This document shows positions 1 through 4,988 of a stretch of DNA of 5,557 nt, in pieces. Each line of letters starts with the position of its first letter. Position 1 is the first letter of the stretch. The notes beneath the pieces are model-generated. The model was not told where the DNA came from. It ran no database searches and worked only from the letters and a program-made list of their open reading frames with translations. The stretch is from the NCBI GenBank assembly GCA_019418545.1, contig DYBQ01000062.1:1-5557 (forward strand). Direction: 5' to 3'. A program made the position numbers and the translations under genes. The stretch comes from Clostridiales bacterium (GTDB lineage Bacteria; Bacillota; Clostridia; Oscillospirales; Acutalibacteraceae).

Positions 1-77
1 CTGGCGCGCCTGCTGCGTTTGCGCACCTTTTATTTCTGCGCGGGTGCTTTTGCCATAACAGGAAAGGGAGGTTTTTG

Positions 78-608
78 ATGAAGAAGTATCTTGGGGCCTT
101 TCTGGCCTTTCTGATGGCGCTTTCCCTTGCGGCATGCGCCGGGCCTGCCCCGGCGGAATCTGCGCCGCAGGCGCCTGCCCCGGCAGAATCTATGCCGGAG
201 GAATCTCCGTCGCCGGAAACCATGCCGGCACGGCAGCCTCAGCAACAGGAAGGAGAAATGCCGATGCATATCAGCGTAACGGCAAGCGGTTCCACCGTCG
301 TGTTTGAACTGAATGACAGTCAGGCGGCCAGAGGGCTGTATGAACAGCTTCCCATGACGGTTGCGGTGGAAAATTTCAGCAACAACGAAAAGATATTCTA
401 CCCGCCGGAGGAACTGGACACTTCAGACGCGCCCCTGGCCGAGGGCGGTGCCGGCACGCTGGCCTATTATGAGCCCTGGGGTGATGTGGTGATGTTCTAC
501 GGCAGCTTTGACGCCAACGGCAGCCTGTTTGCGCTGGGCGAGGCGGTCTCTGACGCAGAGCAGATTGCCAACCTGACGGGCACGGTTGAGATTGATGTGT
601 ATGAATAA
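78..608 (+). CDS. Cyclophilin-like fold lipoprotein
   Basis: Predicted surface lipoprotein of 176 residues. The first 20 residues form a lipoprotein signal peptide: MKK, a hydrophobic core, and lipobox L17-A-A-C20, so C20 should be lipidated after signal peptidase II cleavage. Residues 21-60 are a Pro/Ala/Glu/Ser-rich linker. From about residue 62 a compact beta-rich domain carries the pattern of the small bacterial cyclophilin-like family (TM1367/DUF369-type fold): LYEQLPMTVAVENF, then IFYPP, then LAYYEPWGDVVMFYG and NGSLFALGE. This fold is not known to guarantee prolyl isomerase activity, and the ligand is unknown. The ATG at 78 is chosen over an in-frame TTG at 75 because GGAAAGGGAGG at 61-71 is correctly spaced for it. 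The gene is 12 bp upstream of a flavodoxin-like gene, and an aldo/keto reductase follows. No clear promoter is visible in the 77 bp upstream, so transcription may begin outside the window. Confidence 0.85.
   Translation: MKKYLGAFLAFLMALSLAACAGPAPAESAPQAPAPAESMPEESPSPETMPARQPQQQEGEMPMHISVTASGSTVVFELNDSQAARGLYEQLPMTVAVENFSNNEKIFYPPEELDTSDAPLAEGGAGTLAYYEPWGDVVMFYGSFDANGSLFALGEAVSDAEQIANLTGTVEIDVYE
143..191 (+). repeat. Short tandem repeat in the lipoprotein linker
   Basis: A 19-bp unit beginning GCCTGCCCCGGC occurs at 143-161 and again at 173-191, with a 30-bp period and a single G/A difference. It encodes two PAPAES blocks, so the linker probably grew by in-frame duplication of ten codons. Linkers of this kind usually space a lipoprotein domain from the membrane or cell wall. 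Confidence 0.7.
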
Positions 609-620
609 GGGGGAAGGTTT

Positions 621-1157
621 GTGAACATTGTGGTTTTGCAGGGCAGCCCGAACCGGAACGGCTCTTCCAACCTGCTGGCAGAAAGCTTCCGGCAGGGGGC
701 GCAGGCGGCTGGCCACACCGTAGAGCTGGTGGACGCTGCCCACGCGGATATTCACCCCTGCACCGGCTGCATCCACTGCGGGTACGAGGGCCCCTGCGTG
801 CAGCAAGACGGTGTGCAGCGCATTCGCAGCCAAATTCTGCATGCGGATATGCTGGTGTTTGCCACTCCGCTGTATTACTATGGCATGTCCGCCCAGCTGA
901 AAATGCTGTTGGACCGCTTTTGTGCGTTCAACAGCTCCATCCAGCGCGGGCACAAAAAGGCCGCCCTGCTTGCCGTGGCCTGGAACAGCGACAGCTGGAC
1001 GTTTGAGGCGCTGGTGGCACACTACAAAACCCTGGTGCGTTACCTGAACCTTACCGACATGGGCATGGTGCTGGGGTATGGCTGCGGCACCCCTGCCATG
1101 ACGAGGCGTTCCCCGTTCCCGCAAAAGGCGTACGAGCTGGGGAATAAATTGAAATAG
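621..1157 (+). CDS. Flavodoxin-like NAD(P)H-dependent FMN oxidoreductase
   Basis: Predicted cytoplasmic flavoprotein of 178 residues in the flavodoxin/NADPH-dependent FMN reductase superfamily (iron-sulfur flavoprotein/WrbA-like branch). After the first strand (NIVVLQ), residues 8-19 (GSPNRNGSSNLL) form the FMN phosphate-binding loop. Residues 81-94 (ATPLYYYGMSAQLK) match the family motif lining the isoalloxazine ring. Residues 47-59 have cysteines at 47, 50, 53 and 59 (PCTGCIHCGYEGPC). In iron-sulfur flavoproteins a compact cysteine patch here can bind a 4Fe-4S cluster, but many relatives keep it without proof of a cluster. The start is GTG, supported by GGGGGAAGG at 609-617; no ATG lies nearby in frame. 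The gene begins 12 bp after the lipoprotein stop, so co-transcription is likely. Length is normal for the family. The substrate (quinone, nitro compound or protein partner) cannot be read from sequence. Confidence 0.9.
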   Translation: MNIVVLQGSPNRNGSSNLLAESFRQGAQAAGHTVELVDAAHADIHPCTGCIHCGYEGPCVQQDGVQRIRSQILHADMLVFATPLYYYGMSAQLKMLLDRFCAFNSSIQRGHKKAALLAVAWNSDSWTFEALVAHYKTLVRYLNLTDMGMVLGYGCGTPAMTRRSPFPQKAYELGNKLK

Positions 1158-1203
1158 TGCATGTGCCCGGCATAGGCAAATTGAAAATGGAGGTGCGAAA
1201 CAA

Positions 1204-2250
1204 ATGCAATATACAAAACTGGGCAATTCGGAATTACAGGTTTCCCGCATCTGCATGGGGTGCATGGGCTTTGGCGACGCCCAAAACGGCCAGCACAGCT
1301 GGACGCTGGACGAGGTGCATTCCCGCGAGATTATCCGGCGCGGGCTGGAGCTGGGGATCAATTTCTTCGACACCGCCATCGGCTACCAAAGCGGCACCAG
1401 CGAGCAATACCTGGGCCGGGCCCTGCGGGATTTTGCAAAGCGGGACCAGGTGGTGGTGGCCACCAAATTTCTGCCCCGCACCCAGGGCGAAATTGACGCA
1501 GGCGTCACCGGCCAGCAGCACATCGAACAGATGGTGAACACCAGCCTGAAAAACCTGGGCATGGACTATATTGACCTGTATATCTATCACATGTGGGATT
1601 ACCAAACCCCGCTCTATGACGTGATGGAAGGGCTCGACCGCATGGTAAAAGCGGGGAAGGTGCGGTATATCGGCATTTCCAACTGCTTTGCCTACCAGCT
1701 GGCCAAGGCCAACGCCCTGGCGGAAAAAGAGGGCTTTGCCAGGTTTGTCTCTGTTCAGGGGCATTACAACCTGATTTTCCGGGAGGAAGAGCGGGAGATG
1801 GCAAAACTTTGCGCCGAAGACAACATTGCCATGACCCCTTACAGCGCTTTGGCAGGCGGGCGGCTTTCCAGGCGCCCCGGCGAGACGTCCAGACGCCTGG
1901 AAGAGGACAGCTATGCCAAATTCAAGTATGACGCCACCGCCCGGCAGGATGCGGCCATTCTCAACAGGGTGGCACAGCTGGCGGAAAAACGGGGTGTGTC
2001 CATGACAGAGGTTTCTTTGGCGTGGCTGCTTACCAAGGTGACCGCCCCGGTGGTGGGCGCCACCAAGCTGCACCACATAGAAGGGGCGGCCAGAGCGGTG
2101 GAACTTGCCCTGGCGCCGGAAGAAATCTTCTATTTGGAAGAGCTCTATGCCCCGCACAAGTTGGTGGGGGTTATGGCGCAGAACACGCCGGCGGCCGCGA
2201 AGGGGCCGCATGTCTGGGGCACAGGCAACCAGAAGATTCAGGGCAGGTGA
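1204..2250 (+). CDS. Aldo/keto reductase
   Basis: Predicted NADPH-dependent aldo/keto reductase of 348 residues with the (beta/alpha)8 barrel of the family, closest in pattern to the bacterial YghZ/potassium-channel-beta-like group. The catalytic tetrad is complete: D56 (FFDTA), Y61 (IGYQSG), K88 (VVATKF) and H129 (YIYHMW). Other family marks are the start YTKLGNSELQVS, the block KVRYIGISN near residues 153-161, and the C-terminal cofactor region with VVGATKLHHIEGAARAVEL. The family reduces aldehydes and ketones in the cytoplasm; the substrate here is unknown. The ATG at 1204 is supported by GGAGGT at 1189-1194, nine bases upstream. It lies 46 bp after the flavodoxin-like gene, and the three genes probably form one transcript. 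Nothing appears truncated. No good + strand terminator follows, because both hairpins downstream have their T-tracts on the other strand. Confidence 0.95.
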   Translation: MQYTKLGNSELQVSRICMGCMGFGDAQNGQHSWTLDEVHSREIIRRGLELGINFFDTAIGYQSGTSEQYLGRALRDFAKRDQVVVATKFLPRTQGEIDAGVTGQQHIEQMVNTSLKNLGMDYIDLYIYHMWDYQTPLYDVMEGLDRMVKAGKVRYIGISNCFAYQLAKANALAEKEGFARFVSVQGHYNLIFREEEREMAKLCAEDNIAMTPYSALAGGRLSRRPGETSRRLEEDSYAKFKYDATARQDAAILNRVAQLAEKRGVSMTEVSLAWLLTKVTAPVVGATKLHHIEGAARAVELALAPEEIFYLEELYAPHKLVGVMAQNTPAAAKGPHVWGTGNQKIQGR

Positions 2251-2367
2251 CGCGCTTTCTGCATCTTACACAGGCCTGCAATGGGCCGTTTGGGGCTTTC
2301 GTCCATCTAACTTAGAAAATTGCCGGTGCTTCTACACTTCTGGCAACAGGGAAAAGGCTGAAGAACG

Positions 2368-2413
2368 AAAAAACGCGGGGCCTCTGCCTGAAAAATCAGG
2401 CGGGCCCCGCGTT
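2368..2413 (-). terminator. Intrinsic terminator, leftward
   Basis: An 11-bp perfect outer stem (AACGCGGGGCC at 2372-2382 with its complement at 2403-2413) encloses a 6-bp inner stem (GCCTGA at 2386-2391 with TCAGGC at 2396-2401) and an AAAA loop. On the - strand the GC-rich stem runs directly into six T residues (A-run at 2368-2373 on the + strand), the layout of a Rho-independent terminator. On the + strand no T-run follows, so it would end the aldo/keto reductase transcript poorly. Confidence 0.75.
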
Positions 2414-2440
2414 CGCTTACATAAAACATGGGTTCTGTCA

Positions 2441-2491
2441 TTTGAAAAGCCTCTATGGAAAACCTCGTTGGGCTTTGCGCTTTGAAAAGCC
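2441..2491. repeat. 11-bp direct repeat, 40-bp spacing
   Basis: TTTGAAAAGCC occurs at 2441-2451 and 2481-2491, exactly 40 bp apart. The second copy also forms part of a hairpin (GGGCTTT at 2470-2476 with AAAGCCC at 2486-2492). No function is apparent, and a match this short can arise by chance. Confidence 0.4.
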
Positions 2492-2508
2492 CGCAAACCC
2501 GAAGGAAG

Positions 2509-2545
2509 AAAAATGGGCCGGTCATCACAGATGACCGGCCCATTT
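2509..2545 (-). terminator. Intrinsic terminator, leftward
   Basis: A perfect 16-bp inverted repeat (2511-2526 with 2530-2545, core GGGCCGGTCATC) surrounds a three-base loop. On the - strand the stem ends in five T residues (A-run 2509-2513 on the + strand, three of them within the stem). On the + strand only TTT follows before GGAAGG. It is best placed to stop leftward transcription from the metallopeptidase gene, whose stop is about 275 bp away. Confidence 0.75.
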
Positions 2546-2639
2546 GGAAGGGGTGGACACTTTAGATGCCGTTCCCAACGCGGACACCCTGCCCGGGCAA
2601 GCAGAAAAGAGTCCAAACGTGAATTGCGTCCAGGCTCAG

Positions 2640-2808
2640 TCTGATGTCAAGCGGCGATAAAAAAGATATTTTTGCGATTTCGATGGAGAGAGCTGAACTC
2701 TCACGTCTCTCGAAAAGGTTGGATGCAAGTCTTATGCATCGCAAGCGCATTTCAGGCGGCTAGCAAAAGCGTAGCGTGACCTTTTTGTGGAGGACGAGCG
2801 ACGCCGAT
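2640..2808. other. Hairpin-dense segment, possible dispersed element or structured RNA
   Basis: Several short inverted repeats follow one another. TTTCGA (2678-2683) pairs with TCGAAA (2710-2715), with GAGAG/CTCTC (2688-2692 and 2698-2702) inside. GATGCA (2722-2727) pairs with TGCATC (2735-2740) around a seven-base loop. GCTAGC-AAAA-GC(G)TAGC is at 2759-2775. The GC-rich block ends at GACGCCGATTT just before AT-rich coding DNA. The arrangement could be a structured RNA, a non-autonomous repeat, or the 3' end of the transferred segment carrying the metallopeptidase gene. None can be proved from one copy. Confidence 0.35.
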
Positions 2809-2819
2809 TTAAATAATTT

Positions 2820-3986
2820 TTATTTTTCCAAGTTTTCTTTAATCACATCAGCAACATGCGAAAACCCGTTTTTCCTCAGAGCGTTAAGATATTCATATGT
2901 GTTTTTATTTTCCAGGTCTGTAAAACATCGGATAACTTTTTTCATGCTATCAAAACCAATATCTTTATAAATTTTATAAAAAAGCACAGTCCCTTTGTCA
3001 TGCACTCCATCGGGCCGAGCACCATCAGGTGTTTTAATAGGCGGCAATGTAGTAGATCGCTCAATTTTAGGCTGCAAAATATAATGAAAGAGATTAGTAT
3101 CATTGTTTTTCAGGGCAAACAATAACGAGGCCCACTCCGCAGTCGTTTCGTTCAGCCAATCCTCCCAACTGCGGGTATCAGCACCGGTACACCAGATATG
3201 TGCAGTTTCATGTGCAAATAACCAACTGATTTCAGCTTCGTTGTTTCCTAATGAGGTACACCACATAAAATCTTTTCGCCTATAACCACCACCTACAGTT
3301 ATAAATGGACAGGCACAGGCAATGTCTAATGTAGAAATATTAACCTTTTGAAATAAATCACCGTTATAAAAATTTATGATATCATTATAAATTTCATTTG
3401 CTTTTTCTGCCTGTAAAGCAATACTATCATCAAGGAAATATATATTCATATATTCGCTTGATATTTTTTTCAGAAAATCACGGTTGTAAGCGACAATATT
3501 ATACGGGTCAAAGCCCTGATTTCCATACTCCCATGTTGAGTTTTTATTATTATATATACCTTTTACGACAAACCAACGTTGTCCATCTTCGATAATCACC
3601 TTATCTATAGATATATCAATAGACATTTCCTGAGGATACCAAGCCGAATAAAAACTTAATGAAACAAAATCATCTGTTACAATATTGTACCAATTTTTTC
3701 TCTTTTCCATATCAAACTGCACGGAACCACAATATGCAATAGTAATATTCTGAATGGGTTCATTTCCTGTTACTTTTATTACTTGGGATAACGATCTGAA
3801 AGGCGGTGAAATTACACCGACTTTTTGATATCTTATATTCTCTCCGAATATTGAAGTAATGGTCAGGTCATTGTTAAGTACAAACGAAAGTTCTCTTTCT
3901 GTGTTATTTGGACAGTTAATACTTGCTGAAGCAAAAAATTCATTGTTTTGAAACTTTACAGTTATTGTCATTGCATTTTGTGACAT
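2820..3986 (-). CDS. M1-like (gluzincin) zinc metallopeptidase
   Basis: A 388-residue protein related to M1 aminopeptidases. The N-terminal half (to about 175) is beta-rich and includes the AWYPQ element typical of the M1 N-terminal domain. The catalytic part has HETAH at 259-263 (zinc ligands H259 and H263, base E260) followed by WLNE with E280 as the expected third ligand. Three features differ from classical M1 enzymes. The gap between the second His and the Glu is 16 residues instead of 18. No GAMEN motif precedes HExxH; GGGYRR at 232-237 is in its place. The tail has VHDKG (H329) where the catalytic Tyr of a Y-x-KG motif is expected. No signal peptide or membrane segment is seen, so it is probably cytoplasmic. 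GGGGGAAGG at 3992-4000 supports the ATG at 3986. It is much richer in A+T than the left-hand genes, suggesting transfer. Substrate and activity are unknown. Confidence 0.8.
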   Translation of the reverse strand: MSQNAMTITVKFQNNEFFASASINCPNNTERELSFVLNNDLTITSIFGENIRYQKVGVISPPFRSLSQVIKVTGNEPIQNITIAYCGSVQFDMEKRKNWYNIVTDDFVSLSFYSAWYPQEMSIDISIDKVIIEDGQRWFVVKGIYNNKNSTWEYGNQGFDPYNIVAYNRDFLKKISSEYMNIYFLDDSIALQAEKANEIYNDIINFYNGDLFQKVNISTLDIACACPFITVGGGYRRKDFMWCTSLGNNEAEISWLFAHETAHIWCTGADTRSWEDWLNETTAEWASLLFALKNNDTNLFHYILQPKIERSTTLPPIKTPDGARPDGVHDKGTVLFYKIYKDIGFDSMKKVIRCFTDLENKNTYEYLNALRKNGFSHVADVIKENLEK

Positions 3987-4032
3987 TATGGCCTTCCCCC
4001 TCTACACGAAAAACAGCAATTTTTATGATTCA

Positions 4033-4048
4033 ATAATACCATATTATA
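4033..4048 (-). promoter_or_regulatory. Candidate -10 boxes for the metallopeptidase gene
   Basis: On the - strand, two -10-like hexamers lie 47-65 bases upstream of the metallopeptidase start: TATAAT (4043-4048) and TATTAT (4033-4038). Neither has a good TTGACA-like -35 at 16-18 bases. The surroundings are so A+T-rich that chance matches are expected, so this marks the likely promoter zone and not a defined start site. Confidence 0.3.
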
Positions 4049-4230
4049 TGAAACTATAAAGAAAAACTATGATTTAAGCAAAAATCACAAAAAGGCATTC
4101 TGTTTCACAGGGTGTCCCGCAAATAGCTGGCAGCAACGCATAGGCTTTGATCGTGTTTCTAAGCAAACGACACTAGTGCCACCGACATGTCTGGCTGTTA
4201 TGAAATAGGTACCTGTCTCCAACACAGTAG

Positions 4231-4419
4231 GAAAACTTCAAAATAGAAAAAGAGGAACTCTATCGTAAAGAGTTCCTCTCCTATGACGAACTTGCGAAAG
4301 GCATAGCCGATTACATTCACTATTATAATACAGAGCGGCCGCATAAAAGGTGCGGGTATATTGCACCAGACGAATTTGAGGAAGATTACTACAAAGAAAA
4401 AGCTCGGACAAGCCTGTAA
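4231..4419 (+). pseudogene. IS3-family transposase, C-terminal remnant
   Basis: An open frame of 62 codons begins ENFKIEKEELYRKEF and continues to DYIHYYNTERPHKRCGY, APDEFEEDYY and a stop at 4417-4419. This is the C-terminal end of the integrase-core (rve) domain of IS3-family OrfB transposases, including the YYNTERPH block. ENF is probably the family's ENFF, whose Glu is the last acidic catalytic residue. The upstream codon in this frame is a TAG (4228-4230). The preceding bases resemble the family's G-N-C-L-D-N-S stretch only in another frame (about 4207-4227), so the gene is frameshifted and lacks all of its N-terminal part. It cannot make active transposase. No matching left end or second inverted repeat is seen. 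Confidence 0.75.
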
Positions 4420-4430
4420 AATGCAAAATT

Positions 4431-4497
4431 TAAAATAAAAGTACTACCGGCTATTTGGTAATTTCACAAATAAAATGTACCAAATTCCGGTAGTACT
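4431..4497 (-). terminator. Intrinsic terminator of the tRNA unit
   Basis: An 11-bp stem (AGTACTACCGG at 4440-4450 with its complement at 4487-4497) continues after a small internal bulge into an 8-bp stem (ATTTGGTA 4453-4460 with TACCAAAT 4478-4485) and a 17-base loop. Read on the - strand it begins five bases after the tRNA-Tyr 3' CCA and is followed by TTTTATTTTAAATTTT, so it should end tRNA transcription. It could also act in reverse for the IS remnant, but the + strand side lacks a T-run. Confidence 0.75.
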
Positions 4498-4502
4498 CCA
4501 TC

Positions 4503-4588
4503 TGGTGGGAGAAGATGGATTCGAACCATCGAAGCGAAGACGCAACAGATTTACAGTCTGCCCCCTTTGGCCACTCGGGAATTCTCCC
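4503..4588 (-). tRNA. tRNA-Tyr (anticodon GUA)
   Basis: A complete type II tRNA of 86 bases including an encoded CCA (TGG at 4503-4505 on the + strand). The acceptor stem GGGAGAA pairs perfectly with TTCTCCC. The anticodon loop is CTGTAAA, giving GUA. A long variable arm (near GCGTCTTCGC) is as expected for bacterial tRNA-Tyr, and the T arm GATGG-TTCGAAT-CCATC is fully paired. It lies 16 bp downstream of a broken tRNA-Thr and upstream of a strong terminator, and was probably the second gene of a two-tRNA unit. It appears functional if transcription still reaches it. Confidence 0.95.
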
Positions 4589-4604
4589 ATATTCAATTAT
4601 AAAA

Positions 4605-4659
4605 TGGAGCTGGCAGACGGATTCGAACCCCCGACCTGCTGATTACAAATCATTGCTCC
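4605..4659 (-). pseudogene. tRNA-Thr (UGU), 5'-truncated
   Basis: The 3' two-thirds of a tRNA-Thr: anticodon arm TGATTTGTAATCA (anticodon UGU), variable loop AGGTC, T loop TTCGAAT, acceptor 3' strand TGCCAGC, discriminator T and encoded CCA. The 5' acceptor strand that should read GCTGGCA and most of the D arm are missing. Homology stops at GGAGCA (4654-4659), and the sequence upstream is an unrelated hairpin. Two further defects are visible: one base seems lost between GAGCA and the anticodon stem, and the T stem (GGGGG against CCGTC) has a G-G mismatch. It is therefore very unlikely to fold into a working tRNA. This end-retained form is what remains downstream of an insertion or a deletion in a tRNA gene. 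Confidence 0.8.
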
Positions 4660-4662
4660 AAA

Positions 4663-4683
4663 AGGATAAGTTGTACTTATCCT
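4663..4683. repeat. Perfect 9-bp hairpin at the tRNA-Thr break
   Basis: AGGATAAGT (4663-4671) and its exact complement ACTTATCCT (4675-4683) flank a three-base loop. It sits where the D arm and 5' acceptor strand of tRNA-Thr should be. On the - strand it is followed by only TTT, so it would be a weak terminator at best. It could be the end of an inserted element, or a scar. Confidence 0.6.
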
Positions 4684-4722
4684 GTGTACTGTTCCATCCA
4701 AATTATCAAAGAACGCTCTAAT

Positions 4723-4751
4723 AATATAACAGATGTAATGCGGTTTGTCAA
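4723..4751 (-). promoter_or_regulatory. Strong sigma-A promoter for the tRNA unit
   Basis: On the - strand a perfect TTGACA (4746-4751) and TATATT (4723-4728, preceded by TG one base upstream) are separated by exactly 17 bases. Transcription should start near 4716 and run left through the broken tRNA-Thr into tRNA-Tyr. The leader contains GTTCTTTGATAATT, which resembles the TTCTTTGAAAA-type sequences near Firmicutes rRNA operons. That likeness is suggestive only. Confidence 0.75.
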
Positions 4752-4798
4752 GCAGGCAAGCGAGGCTTTTTTTGAAAGCGGCAAATCGGCAGAGAAAA

Positions 4799-4824
4799 GG
4801 GGGTACGACACTGTGTCGCACCCC
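4799..4824. repeat. 26-bp palindromic repeat, copy 1
   Basis: A near-perfect palindrome centred on T4812: GGGGTACGACAC (4800-4811) faces GTGTCGCACCCC (4813-4824) with one G-T type mismatch. Its 26 bases equal the reverse complement of 4959-4984 exactly. On the - strand it is followed by TTTTCTCT, so it might also work as a terminator. The 129 bp between the two copies (4825-4953) hold no gene that can be supported. Confidence 0.85.
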
Positions 4825-4953
4825 TCTGCTACTGCATATGAAAAGTTCCATGCAAGGGAGCGCATAGGGCTTTTGACGTATAGACCGGACAAAGAAAAAA
4901 CCGCCCTGCACATTGCGTACAAAGCGGCTTTCTGCCAGTGTTTTCTTTTGTCT

Positions 4954-4988
4954 GTCAGGGGGTGCGACACAGTGTCGTACCCCCTGAC
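4954..4988. repeat. Palindromic repeat, copy 2, extended to 17-bp arms
   Basis: Arms at 4954-4970 and 4972-4988 are complementary over 17 bp apart from one G-T mismatch (centre A4971, arm ends GTCAGGGGG and CCCCCTGAC). The central 26 bases (4959-4984) match copy 1 exactly but in reverse orientation. The - strand kinase gene ends inside it: the last ten codons and the stop TGA (4955-4957) are repeat sequence. Confidence 0.85.

Larger units (their letters stand above)
2251..2819. other. Gene-poor structured intergenic region
   Basis: About 570 bp lie between the converging aldo/keto reductase and metallopeptidase genes, and no open frame here has a ribosome site or a recognisable product. The left half carries two long hairpins (2372-2413 and 2511-2545) and a short direct repeat. 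The right half, from about 2640, is packed with smaller hairpins and stays GC-rich until about 2805. There it changes abruptly to the AT-rich DNA of the metallopeptidase gene. Confidence 0.7.

Noticed and set aside
20..50. Small hairpin GCACC/GGTGC with TTTT upstream of the lipoprotein gene
   Set aside because: A five-base stem with a 15-base loop is too weak to call a terminator or attenuator.
423..1379. Long antisense open frames opposite the redox operon, and similar ones opposite the aldo/keto reductase (1234-2211)
   Set aside because: Typical shadow frames in GC-rich coding DNA: no ribosome site, no family motifs, while the sense frames encode clear protein families.
2718..2724. GTTGGAT, which fits the integron attC core GTTRRRY beside a single-gene island
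   Set aside because: No matching RYYYAAC partner with the paired attC arms was found on either side, and the seven-base degenerate core is common by chance.
2562..2750. Open - strand frame of 62 codons in the structured intergenic block
   Set aside because: No ribosome site, no recognisable domain, and it lies across several inverted repeats. Better explained as non-coding structured DNA.
4125..4133. AGCTGGCAG shared with the tRNA-Thr 3' end (4608-4616), a possible attachment-site duplicate
   Set aside because: Only nine bases match and similarity stops at once on both sides; too short for an att repeat.
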